This document shows, piece after piece, positions 40,186 to 51,545 of a DNA stretch of 64,000 nt. Position 1 is the stretch's first letter, and every line of letters begins with the position of its first letter. Location: the NCBI RefSeq assembly GCF_001649575.2, contig NC_051440.1, positions 15,846,533 to 15,910,532 of the forward strand. The letters run 5' to 3'. The DNA is from Kryptolebias marmoratus. Taxonomy: Eukaryota; Chordata; Actinopteri; Cyprinodontiformes; Rivulidae. The notes under the pieces were generated by a model, which had not been told where the DNA came from, did not search any database, and was given only the letters and a program-made list of their open reading frames with translations. The position numbers and the translations under genes were made by a program.

Positions 40186-42948
40186 GGAAAATTTTCAAAT
40201 AAAGTCTTCTTTTGGTCCAGCTCATGCTTAAATCTTAATAATCGGGTAAAGTATTTTTTTCAAACGTTTATTTTTTTTAAATAAAACATTATGATTATCT
40301 TTTAACTGAGTTCAAAATGTGTGCCAGCTTTAAAAATGGGTGAAAAATATTGTTTATTTGGAGAACACTACATTAACGTGTGAAGTTTTTCCCTCAGCAA
40401 AAGTTGCCATAACTAATCACACGTTTATAAAATGATAACACGTTTACTGGATTATCTGAATTCTGTGACAATGAAGCATATTAAATACTGCTGTTAAACA
40501 GAGAAGGGGTTAGTTTTGTATAGATAAGGGCATTTTTCTTTTAGAGTTTATGTATTCATATGAAATTTCTACAACTTTTTACAAACAGCTGATTGACAGA
40601 TTTCTAATAATAACAACATAAAATACCTAAAAGATATTTTTACTCACTGTAAATAGACCTACAAGCAGAGGCAGGGTTTTGAATCAAACATTACCAAGTG
40701 CTTTCTTTTTTAAACTCAAATACAAAGTTGACATACCTGTTGGATCACTGCCTTCAGCATTCTTGTACCAATAAACACAAAAAACAGACAAGTATTACAC
40801 CTGACATCAAATCCCTAATTAGAGGCACACGAGCTTTGAAACTCAGTGTTCTGGAAACAATAAACTTTAGAGTTTGGGGTCTTGTTTTGATGCATTTGTG
40901 TGTAAGTGTGTATGTGTGTGGGAGAGAGAGTGGCGGGAAGGTTACATTTATGCAAACATTAAATAATTAGGTAGTTTGTTCAAACTTGGATGTTTAAACA
41001 TAGAAGTTCATCAGATTGTTTGGCACTAAACAGAATTATCTACAAGTCCTGAAAGTAATCAGATGGGAAGGTTTTATTATAATATGGAATACTCAAAATT
41101 ATTACTCAAAACATATTAGATTTTAGAGGCAAAATTATCTTAACTTCAATGGTGCCTACATACACTAAATGTTTCAAGTTTTTTTTCTTCCTCTGTTCTT
41201 AAATCTACAAAAAGATCTGGTCTGCTCTGAAAAACAATTAATAAAATAAAGCATTAATAAGAAATTAAAGAGCTGAAAAATAGCCCTGAATTTTATTTTA
41301 TTTTATTTAATTGCACAGTTGAAGTAATGGTTGACTACAGGACTGCTAAACTCCCAAAAACAGAACAAAGTTCTCTCTACAAGCTTAATCTCCTGACTTC
41401 AAATAGCTTGTAGCCAGCCAGCCTTCAGTAGGTGTCATGCTATATCTTTAAAATACAATTGACAGACTAATAACTAACTACTTGCCTCATATTGCCTCAG
41501 TTAAAGAAATTACATCTCTGAGCTGCAGCTTTTGGCAGTGTGTCATTACATCCGTATGCAGCGCTCCAAATGAGTGATCTCGCTTTGCTTTAACAAATTG
41601 TAGTAAACGTTCCACATCTAAGTCAGTACTTCTCAGTTTAATCGTTGCTGTAGCATATTGTCTGTTTGTTTTTGTTTTTTTTTCTTGACAGCTGCATTCA
41701 AAAACACAAACCCACACGGCACAAATAAAAACTAATGCCTGGACGGAATTAGGGGTTTGCATAAAATTACACTGTGGCGATGCGGTCTGATGTGGGATGA
41801 TGGCATGTGTCCATTAGCGTGGCTGTCGATCACAAGTCGGACTTCTCACCGGGGAACCGTAGTAATGCCGACCCCACGGGGAGAAACAAAATCCCCCACC
41901 CCACCCCGCCCCCCCTCGGGGAACCTAACAGTCTGTGCTGAGTGTCGTGGCAGCCTTTTGATGTTGCACAGACCGCAACTCAGAAATGGTAAACAGCAAC
42001 GATGAACTGAGATCTTCCTCCAGGGGGAATCCACGGTGTGAAGATATTAGAGATGTTATGCATAATGTGTCTGAGCAGCGGCGCATTTACTCAGCCTTAA
42101 CACCGAGAGCCCAAATTAGGCTCTTCAGACGTTCAGTCCAGTCCCACAAAGTTTTTTGGGTCTGCACACAGAGCTTCCGTACCGTTTAGGAGTATAGACT
42201 GTCTGCTAACAGAACATATTTCCTCTTAATGGAAGAAAAAACATGTAAAAGAAGAAAGAGAGAGAAAAAAAAAGAGCTCAAAATAAATATTTGATTTTCT
42301 CTTCCCATTTTTATCTTCCACTCGATGCCTCTTTCCCACAGTGTTCCATTACATAAAAGGTTTATGCAATCTGAGCGGCGAGGATGGCCATGAGTCATAA
42401 CAACAGTAAAAAGGGGCTAGCTTTAGTAGCGCTGATTTCTTTTTTTTTCTATCAATTTGGCTTTTAAAACAGTCTTTTAATGATCTCACACACGGGCCTG
42501 TTACTCATTACATTTTATGTAAAGCATCTACTCGCTCACTTTTCAACAAAACGTGAATGGCGCTGGAAGCTCGAGATCCAAGTTTGTTTAAATTATCTTC
42601 TTTTTATGTTGCTTGGGTTCTATACGGTCAAACAGGGAGAAAGCTTTCAATTTAAGTGAGCGATGTTTTGAATTTGCTTTGCCGTGTGTCACTTTCAACA
42701 GGACTACCCCCTGAAAATGTGCAAGGCAAACAGCGACTTCCTTATCACTTATTCTTCAAAGTAAAATGGCATCAATCTGAAAGACAAAGGGGCATTTTTT
42801 TTCTTAGTTTGATTAGTGTTGACATCAATAAACAGCATTCACTAAGCGTATAATTGAAGGAGTATTCCTGCAGCTACGGCCTACAGTTTTTCCCAAATCA
42901 GATGATGTGTATTAGGTGTCACATGAGCGCTGTGCGCAAAAACTGACA

Positions 42949-42950
<2 letters not shown>

Positions 42951-42981
<31 letters not shown>
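42951..42981. repeat. (GA)n microsatellite
   Basis: An almost perfect run of about 15 GA units. Confidence 0.95.
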
Positions 42982-43611
42982 GCACACATACAGACAAAGA
43001 GAAAGTCAGAAAAAACCCCACAGGCCCTGCTTGCCTCTCTGAGAATCTTTCTTCATTCTTGGATCGACTCCGGTCCTGAGTCCTAGCCTCTTTTAGATCA
43101 TAGCTCCTGGTCCTGAGCCCAAGTCCATCAGCTGATGATGAATGTCTCCCCCCCTCCCCAAACCACGCACACACTCTCTCCGAACACCCCTGGCAGCTAA
43201 AACAGAGGTTGAGGAGGGAGGGGGGAGGAGACGAAGTGAAGAACAACACGGTCTGACACGAAAACACGACAACGGCAACAGCTCGCTGGTGGAAACACTA
43301 CACCATTTTCACCTAAATCTGCAGCCTCCAGCACACAGATGGAAAGTGGACAGGGAGAGAGGGAGAGGACAGACGGGCGGTCGCACAAACAGCGGGCAGA
43401 CTCAACACCTCGCTCACAGTCACAGTCACACTATAGATAGACAGGATGTGGACGCCGAGGACGCAAAGCCAATCATTTTAAGTGTCCTGGATTTGAAAAG
43501 AAAAAGATGTTAAACAGACATGAAATTACGGTAAATGTCCAAAAAAAGGTTTTCCAAACAAGGAATTGTCAGATCTGCTTTTTTAACTTTGACATTAACT
43601 ACAAAAGCCAA

Positions 43612-43945
43612 CCCCATCTGTCAGCAAAATATCTCATAAAACACTGGATGAATTTGAATGAACCTTTCAGAAAACAGTCATTGGGTATGTATTCACAAGT
43701 AATTACATTTTTGAGTCAACCCGATTCAGGATAGCCAGCCCAGCTAACTCACCTTACGAAACACAAAAAGGGCTATAACGCAGTCAATTTGACAGATATT
43801 GAGACATAATTTGGTGTGGTAGTAGGTGAGCAGCATCCCTAACACATACTTCAAGTGCTATATTTTGACTTTAAACACTGGTTGTGTCAACCCTGTCTGT
43901 CTGTTAGCAAAATTTCAAAAACCAAAACTCTCAAAGAGTAATCAC
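43612..43945 (+). repeat. Dispersed unit repeat, copy 5, with start of a second unit
   Basis: One full unit (CAGCAAAATATCTCATAAAAC through GACAGATATTGAG and TAACACATACTTCAAG) is followed by the start of another (CTGTCTGTTAGCAAAATTTC). The shared GCAAAAT lies 283 bp after the first one, showing tandem arrangement. Confidence 0.75.
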
Positions 43946-44071
43946 TATGTTTGCATCACAAGGTGCTGCTGTGTTCACGCTGCTACCGCTCAGCCCGAAA
44001 CAGAAGAGAGGAAGACAACTTTGAACTGGAAGCCAGAGCCCCGTGGCGTGCCGGAGCAGCTTCCAGAGAGC

Positions 44072-44094
44072 GGGGGTGGGTGGGTGGGTGGGGG
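44072..44094 (+). repeat. (GGGT)n tract with G-quadruplex potential
   Basis: Five runs of three or more G are separated by single T. That meets the strict G-quadruplex rule with one-base loops. It lies on the strand that serves as template for mef2a. Confidence 0.85.
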
Positions 44095-44937
44095 AGGCTT
44101 TGGGGGGGTCACGTCTCTTCCCCTGTTCGTACGGCGGATCTGCAACGCGGAATAATGGGAGGAATGACATCCCTCCCAGCTGCCTTGCACAAGGCCTCGG
44201 AGACGGTCAGAAATACAAGGATGTTACAGGCCAGGTCTGCTTCCTGCAGCTCACGGGGCCACATTCTGGTCCAGCAGTGGGAGATCCAACTGTTATTTCC
44301 ACCAGCTTCTGGACTTTTACTCAATGGCTTTGATACATGAGCTGTGACACCTTAGTCTCGTAGCTCTAATTACTACAACCGCTACAGATAAACACTTGTA
44401 CTTTACTTCTTGCTATTGAGGATAGCATAATAGGAGATAGGATTCGATGGCAGTAAGTGATGATTTTCATTAGCCTATTTTCACTCTTTATAACAGCATG
44501 TGAACCGCTTCATCACACAGAGCTCACTAAACTCTCATAAAAGTTTACTCTGCATACAGTTCAATTGTTCCTTTGTTGTTGGTGCTTTTATTTAATCGGC
44601 TCCATAAAAAGCTAAAGAAGTCGAACCTCCAGTGAGAGACGCTTTTTAAGATCTACGCTACAGCATCAATACAGTGGGGTACATTAATCACGGGAGATCT
44701 TTTGATCTAGTGAAATATATTATAATATATTCCTTTGATTCGTGTTACTTTTTAAAAGTCTCATTAAAAGTGTGGTTAAAATGCAACTCAGCAAAGAGAT
44801 GTCTTTCTTAACTTCGGTTCATGCTTTTCTACACAACTGAAGTCGGTGAGCAGAACATGTTAGTGTGTAGTAACACCAGTAAAATTACATCTCCACGCAG
44901 GCAGACGTTTCGGGACAACAATGAATAAAATGGGAGC

Positions 44938-45415
44938 TGAGCGTTCCTTGGAGGAATGCATGTCATACATATATGTAAAAATCGACAAAGTTATAGCCAT
45001 TTTTGTGTTGGCTAATGTTGATTAGCTGTGGCGGCCATCTTGAATTGGGTTTACGGTTGTAGATTTGAAACTTATCAACTTTTTGTGATATTTTAGTGAG
45101 TTTAATTAGAGTGGTTTGTGAGATATCCTGCTAACAGACGGACACAATTGACTCCAACAGGTAATGGCAACGTTTTCAAACAGATCTCAAGCGATCAGAA
45201 AGCTCTCGGGTTGTGTGTTGGGAATGATTCTCAGCTACTACCACCCCAAATCTTAGCTCAATATCTGTAAAACTGGCTGAATTACAACTATTTTTTGTGT
45301 TTAATCAGGTTGCTTGGCTGTAGTGGCCATCTTGAATGCGTTTGACTCACAAAGTGTACATCCAGTGATTAGTTTCTGAGCACACAGTCACGGACGCGGG
45401 GGAAAACCTCATCGC
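44938..45415 (-). repeat. Dispersed unit repeat, copy 6, about 1.6 units in tandem
   Basis: Two units are seen in inverse orientation. CCATCTTGAAT occurs at 45,035 and again at 45,327, a period of 292 bp. Each unit also has the ATTAGCTGTGG or GCTTGGCTGTAG stretch before it and a GTACATCCAGTGATT-type segment after it. Confidence 0.8.
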
Positions 45416-46211
45416 CATTTTCCCTTCAGCCACGAGCGACAGAAGTAAAGGACAATGATAAAACACACAACATTACCCTGTTCTGAGGTGTGTGTATCCT
45501 GTTAGTGTGGACTACTCATTATAGAGGTGATGCACAGTGCGATTCTGTGGTTTCTCTTGCAGTTCAGAAACCAAAAAAAGGAGGAGGTGGCAGCTTAAAG
45601 GTGCAAAATGACTCGACTTGTCAAAGTTGTCACCTTTGCTCCACCGCATACTTCCAACAGTCTGCCCTCGCGAAACCACACAGTGTGCATGTGCTAGTCT
45701 TCGCCTTGTTTCTGAGAAGGCAGCCTGTCAAATTTTCAAGACTAACTCAGTGACCAAAATAGTAGAGGAGGCAAAGACACGGCCAGGCTGGACTTGCTTG
45801 ACAGGGCAGGGGACACGAGGAGAGACGGCTCTTAAGCTGCTCTAACTCGGCTGAGCAGCACATGTGCTGAGTGAGCCAAACACGGTGGCTTACCACCTGA
45901 GGTCGGAGTCAAGGGCAGGACGGTTGAAAGGTCAATGCTGGCTGTTCCTGCTGTACAAACAGCACCGCACAGCGAGCGGCGCATTGTTCACCCTCTGAGC
46001 TTACATCACACGGTTAAAGAGATTAAAAAATGACCAGTGTTTATGAGCAGAGGCTCTTACTGTCCGCCAGCTGTAGTTACAGATTTAAGGAGCACTTAGC
46101 ATTCACTCTTGCTTGATTATTTGTTGCCACATACTTCAGGAGCAAGTTTTTCAGTGTTTGAGGGCTACATTTTGCTCAGCGTACTTTGTTGTTCAAATTG
46201 CTCCAAATTAT

Positions 46212-46705
46212 TTAACGGAACAGTTCAGATCTTCGGACGTGGTATTCTGTGGAAAGGTTATGAACAAATTATACCCCGCCTTTTGAATGACGTTCAGTTT
46301 GAAGAAATATTATTAATTCTGGCAGACAAACAAGCTAAAAGCTAATCCAAGCAGGGCCGAAGTGTTGTAGATTGAAAAACACAGATCTCAGAAGTTTCAT
46401 AGTGGTTCGTGCAAATGCTATGTTATAAACTTTTAAACTTTTGTAATATGTGGTAATACTGTTAGAAATATAACCATATTCTGCAAGGAAGGGCCCCAGA
46501 CTATCAGAAGTGCCACAGCTACCTGCTGCTGCTACTATTTGTGCTTCCAAAAATAAAAAACAAATAATTGTGTAATGTAAAATTGACAACAATGTAAATT
46601 ATCCCAGTCATAGTTAAACAGCTATCCACAACAGGTAAGATATTAGCTGTATATTGCACAAAGAGCCCTACTTCAGACTTTAAAAGGTCTGAACTATCCC
46701 TTTAA
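46212..46705. mobile_element. Foldback element copy with intact TTAA ends
   Basis: The left end TTAACGGAACAGTTCAGATCTT pairs with the right end TCTGAACTATCCCTTTAA. TTAA is present at both tips (46212-46215 and 46702-46705). Internally, GTGGTATTCTGTGGAAAGGTTATG and GCTATCCACAACAGGTAAGATATT match the other copies. This is the best-bounded copy, about 494 bp. Confidence 0.75.
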
Positions 46706-48235
46706 TACACCTCTGCATGGACAAAAGGTAATTTGCAAGTGTCTGTCACTTGGTAGTAGTTACAGCTCATATTATTTAGCCTATAACTGTCTAAGGCAAG
46801 AGGAAAACATTAAAGCTGAACCCGTTGTAGACCCAAAGTTAAACACCTGGCACCTTTACAAACTATGCTTTTAGCAGCCACATAAATCATCTAATAAAAT
46901 AAACTTGAATGGAAAAAAAAAAAATCAAAGTATCACCTATTTTGAGGCCACACTGCCTCCACTTCTCTGCTCTAGTTTAGGTTGACCAATAAATATACCA
47001 TACTTCTACGTGAACAGGTTCGCCGTTTGTTGACGAAATAAGGGACTTGTTGGAGTAAAAGTCTTTCCTCTTCCTTTTACGGGGCACAGTCCACAGCGAA
47101 CTGCGGTCTAAAACATTATCTGCCAGGCTCAAGATTCTGCACGTAACCTCCAGGTCTCACAGGGGAATGCTGGAATCTCCATATTGATGATGGAGCTCCA
47201 ATAAACAATGATTCATGTTACTAAGATGCTTTAGTTAAACAAGAGGAAAGCTAAACAGAGACTGTGTGTTATCATTCCTTTGACATTTTGTTTTATTCCG
47301 AGTTGACACCGTGTCAGCGCCTTTAGCTAAATCGGTACAAATAACAAAGCAAAAGATTTATGGAAGCTGAGGACAGTTGGTGTCAATGAGAACAGGTTCT
47401 GAGTGCCTTGACGTACGTTTTTAGAGCCCAAAGCCATCCAAATATCAAACTTATTTTAACTAAAGCTCATTTGCCAAGTTTTGTCCAAGCACCACATAAA
47501 TGTGCTCGTAAAGCCAAGCAACTGAAACAAACATGCCAGATAATCTGTTGTTTACTCCTGTAATATCTGTATAGGTTTTGATTTTCTCTCTAAATCCGTC
47601 GTATAAAAGAATATCTTGGCTTACCAAGCGATCAGAGGAAAAACTCTCCTCTTTATTGGACCCGAATGTTCTGCATCTATCTGATATTGTACACTCAGTG
47701 CATCTTTGGTTCTGTAGCTCTCTGGTGTTTTATTCCTCCATGGAATAAAAAATAAATAAAAATAAAAATAAATGTCCTGGGAGGAGAAGAGTGGAGGAGA
47801 AAGACTTTCACTCAGTGATTCAGAGGCATGGTGTAAACGCCAGCATTTTCTTTCTGACAACCAGCGTTAATTGCAGATCCGACTCGCCCACACACTCCAC
47901 ATTTCTCCTGGAAGGAGAGGCTGAGACACCGAGATTGAAGTGGGATGAGGAGTGCGGTAAAAGATGCTGCAGCTGCCCGTTCCTCGCACCATCAACTCCC
48001 CCCCACCCGTTTCGACTGAGAACTTGTGCGGAGACGTTAACGGGCAATCACACAAGTTTAGAGATACGCACAGGGGGCACGTAAACAGAACGAATAACAA
48101 GGCTAAAACGTTTCATAAACAGTGCTAGTCATCAGCGATCCATCATGCGATATTACTGCGTCATCCTGATTAAATGAGGCAGGACGGAATCTAATGGTCA
48201 TACCATCAAACCTCTCGGTGTATTTTTGTAATGGC

Positions 48236-48274
48236 CGAGAGAGGGAGAGAGAGAGGGGGGGAGAGAGAGAGGGA
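48236..48274. repeat. (GA)n/(GGGA)n purine microsatellite
   Basis: An imperfect GA run broken by a G6 stretch; all bases on the plus strand are purines. Confidence 0.9.
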
Positions 48275-49969
48275 GCATTCAGGGTCCCTGAGGTTAGAGC
48301 AGCATGCATGTGAAAGAAATATTTGATGGCTCTATGTGCGCCTTCATGATCATTTCTTTGACTAATACGCAACATAAACTGTTAACACAGTATTCGTTTC
48401 AGCCGAGTAAAAGAATCCCACATCTACACATTAGACATAAGAGCTCACATGATGTGAATCATGAGCAACAAGGCCCATTACTGGTGAGGCCTCAGGCAGC
48501 ATACAGGCTAATGACTGGAGATTGGATGGTGCTTTAATACTTTGCTTTAGAAATCACTGGTAACCAGCTGGTACTGTAATGTACATGTTGTTAGAGGAAA
48601 TGTAACAACAACAACAAAATGAAAGGATTGTTAAAAATACAAGTTTGCGTTAATATTCTGTCAGAAGTGCTTTTTGTCAGTGATTTGCTCTGACATGGAA
48701 AGCAAACACACTGTATGCAGTAAAATATTTACAACCCAGACGAAGGTAAATTAACTCCCTTTCATACGAACAATCGGCTGAATAAACTGTTTTCTATATA
48801 GCTTGACTTTAGGGTAACACAAAACTGACTTTCTAAGCTGCAACACGTAGGAAACCCGGAGTCTTTTAAGTTTTCAGGCCGACTTTTCTCTCTCCACTGA
48901 GTAAAAACTACTCTTTTCAGGGCAACGGAGTTCAGAAATGTGAGGTGTAGGCACAGACTAGAAACATTTGAGAAGGTCAGGTTACTCTTGGCGTCTTTCC
49001 ACTTTGGCCAGGGGTTAAGGTCACCGGCGTGCCAGAGACTACAAGACAGCGAAGATCCTCCCTTACAAGACCCCCGCCACCCAAAACGACCTGCGTGGGT
49101 TTCTGCCCTTTATTAACACTTTATGAACTAAATGTGAAACCCTCAACTGATTGAAACACCGAGAGGAGGTCAAATGAACTCAAACAGGTTCGAATCAACT
49201 TACTTACATTATTTAACTGGATGTTCTTTAGGTTTTAAGACAAAAAAAACCCACAATACATGAACTCAGATTAAAGTCTAGATGAAAAAAATACTTCTAT
49301 GTGTCCCATTTAAATAGTGTTTTGAGTGTTTTAAAAGCTGTGTAACCCTGAAACACCTCATTTGGAGTCAGTTGTAAGAGTTACAGCTTCTATTACCGCG
49401 ATATTGCCACTGTATGAGCAATCCTGTGGCTCAGCGGTGTTATTACATACACACTGATTGTTGTTTTGGCCGGGTTTTACAAAGCGCAGCTTAACATTTT
49501 CACTTTGTTTGCTACGCGACTACAAATAAGGGGAAGGGGTAGGTGAAGTGGAGAGGGGGGGGGATTTTAAAGAATCATAAATCTCCGAGAAGCCACCGAG
49601 CAACTTATTGTCGCTAATAAACCCCGTACGATTTAAAGAAAACTCTCACAACTGTCAGATATCAACAGCGCGCCTCGCCTCGGCTTCACCCTTTAACCCT
49701 GACACTTTGACATTTTATGGCACCGACAGCTCGCTCGTAATTCACCGCGACTCCCGCGGCACGACGCTGGCCGAGTTTCAGTCTTCTTTTTTTTATGCGC
49801 CGTGTGCGCGTTAAATCCCCGCACGCAGGAGGTAGAAAAACAGACCTAAGGTGTCCCGAATTCACTCTACGTCTCCCTCTTGCGCTCCTGCCTCCTTCCT
49901 CTCTCCCAACACCGACTCTCCGGAGCTGAACAGTACCGCCGCAACAATGTTTCTATTTCCGTTACTCAC

Positions 49970-50500
49970 CTTTACTCCCAAGTCAGTCGCTGTATATAGA
50001 CACTCTATATCGGTGACTCCAGTGGATAAACGTAATTTCAGTTCACATTTACACGCCGACTGCTATTTTAGGGGGAGCTGACAAACTCAGAAAAGCCAAT
50101 CTCCCTCTTGTCAGTGAGAGACTCCTCCCCATCTGGCGAACCGCCTCTCCCTCCTCCGTCTCCCCCTCCCTGTTTCCGTCTCTCCTGAGTTTTTCCTCTC
50201 TCTCGCACACACTCGAGAAGTCAAAACAACAACAACAACAACGACAACAAAAGTCGGACAAAATGATAAACGAGTTGAAGCGGTTGGAGCTACGCGCTAG
50301 CCTAGTTAGCTTGAAGCTACTCTGCTACACGAGAGTGAAGCAATGGGGTGAGGGGGAAAAAACAAAAACAAACAAGTGGTCCCGTATTTTTTTTTTAGTT
50401 CGCGCTAACTTTAACCTTTATTTTGAATTTGAGCTGCTCAAAAGTGCTCCCCTCCAGCCTTCCCCATGTTTGGATACTACAACTGACGTCATACCGCTTA
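49970..50500 (-). other. mef2a: mef2a candidate noncoding first exon (5' UTR)
   Basis: On the minus strand this CpG-rich segment ends in a good donor, AAAG|GTGAGT, with the last exon base at 49970. It lies 17.6 kb upstream of the exon that carries the ATG, and mef2 genes typically start with untranslated exons. The 5' boundary is a guess: I see no TATA box, and transcription could start anywhere from about 50,050 to 50,500. A CArG-like/MEF2-like sequence, CTATTTTAGG, sits at 50063-50072, one base off the CArG consensus. The assignment to mef2a rests on position, strand and donor only, because no transcript data are visible here. Confidence 0.55.
50049..50132 (-). other. Candidate 27-codon upstream ORF in the 5' leader
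   Basis: If the leader starts upstream of 50132, it contains an ATG at 50132-50130 opening a 27-codon frame that ends in TAA at 50051-50049. The very next triplet is an ATG followed directly by TGA (50048-50043), a start-stop element. The peptide resembles nothing I know. The arrangement could slow scanning ribosomes, but that depends on where transcription begins. Confidence 0.3.
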
Positions 50501-50529
50501 AGATAACAGCGGAGGAATTCGGTTTAAAG

Positions 50530-50620
50530 GGCACTTCCGCCGGCTAATAGCTAGCCGCAGCGTCTGTTCAGCAGCCAATCAGAAAAGAGTGGGGGCGGGA
50601 ACCTGCGCATGTCACGTGGA
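50530..50620. promoter_or_regulatory. Compact GC-rich promoter cluster (ETS, CCAAT, GC box, NRF1-like, E-box)
   Basis: Within 90 bp there are an ETS core CTTCCG (50534-50539), CCAAT (50575-50579), a GC box GGGGGCGGGA (50591-50600), an NRF1-like half site TGCGCAT (50604-50610) and an E-box CACGTG in GTCACGTGG (50611-50619). This density is typical of a TATA-less CpG-island promoter. It is placed to drive mef2a to the left. CpG-rich sequence also continues to about 50,720 on the other side, so divergent transcription is possible. The factor names are motif matches, not evidence of binding. Confidence 0.6.
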
Positions 50621-51469
50621 TAAGCAGAACCAGCGTTGCCCTGCCTTTCTGCTTTTACTGGCATGTGGAGGCAGGTGCGACTGGGAAGCAAGCGCGGTCC
50701 CCGTCGTTTCCTTGAATTTCAGAGTTTGAAAATGGATTGGATGAACATCTGACCGGGCGAAGACTTCATAGGAGAGGAAATATACACATGTGTAAAAACT
50801 TTAGATAAGTTGCAGGAGCTGCCACACATATTAAGTAGGTACAGTTGTTTTAAATTCACCACTATGTCACATCTCTGTGTAGAACCTCCAGTTACCATGA
50901 CATATATGTTTTGGACTGTGGGGCTTAGCTGAAGCATACAAAGCATATTAATGCAGAATATGCAAACCTTACAAAAAAAGTACCAGCAAGCCAAAATTGG
51001 CCCACCAAACCTTTTGTTGTGAGGGAACAGTACTGACCACACTTTATAAGCAGATCCTGAACAGGAGCACCATTAAGGGGGGCAGGGGGATTATTATCCT
51101 ATACTCTGAGCATTAAAGGTGGAGTAGTTGGCAAATGGTACTCATAAGGGAGTCTCCCAAATGTCTCCAGTATGTCTCTAAACTTTTGGTGGGTTCTCAA
51201 CTTCCTCCTATGACTCTCTCAGGCGTGTAGCCCTTTCGCTTGAGTTTGAACATGTTTAAAAAAAAGACTCGAAACAGTCACAAAGTCATCATGGGCGTCT
51301 ACAACCCATCCCTCTCCATTTTTACTTTATAGTTTGTATTGCTATAAAGTTGTTTTTTTTTTAAAGACAAAGTAAGCCTATATCGAAAGGTAGTTTGCTA
51401 ACTCCCATATTGCAATATTCTTCAAAAAGCCTATAAACTCTTAAAATTCTGTTTTTGCTATTGGTGTGC

Positions 51470-51545
51470 CACCCCTAAGATTAACAGTGGGCCCCCATCT
51501 GGCCACCCCTTTAAAAACCTTCTGGAGGCGCCCCTGCTCCTGAAA
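51470..51545. repeat. Possible DNA-transposon end fragment
   Basis: The reverse strand reads AGGAGCAGGGGCGCCTCCAGAAGG followed by GGGGTGGCCAGATGG and TTAGGGGTGGCACACC. This recalls ends of fish DNA transposons. The partner end is not clear, so the call is weak. Confidence 0.35.

Larger units (their letters stand above)
32414..49969 (-). other. mef2a: mef2a intron between the noncoding exon and the ATG exon
   Basis: This 17.6 kb intron runs from the GTGAGT donor at 49969 to the acceptor ending at 32414. It contains unit-repeat copies at 39.9, 43.6 and 44.9 kb, a foldback element at 46.2 kb, a LINE tail at 35.8 kb, and CA and GA microsatellites and a G-rich run listed separately. GC-richer patches at 41,780-42,010 and 43,050-43,460 may be regulatory or an alternative leader exon. 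In the latter, a minus-strand sequence ATTTAG|GTGAAA resembles a donor. No protein-coding exon is recognisable here, and the open frames are short and unlike known proteins. Confidence 0.75.
49560..50740. promoter_or_regulatory. CpG-island-like region at the mef2a 5' end
   Basis: CpG dinucleotides are frequent here (for example the CGC- and CGG-rich stretches near 49,670-49,840 and 50,530-50,710), in contrast to the AT-rich, CpG-poor flanks. The region contains the candidate first exon, the promoter motif cluster, and a (CAA)n run at about 50,226-50,250. No island statistics were computed; this is a reading of local composition. Confidence 0.6.

Noticed and set aside
42951..42981. Regular repeats considered as a CRISPR-like array
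   Set aside because: It is a simple GA microsatellite with no spacers, in a vertebrate genome.
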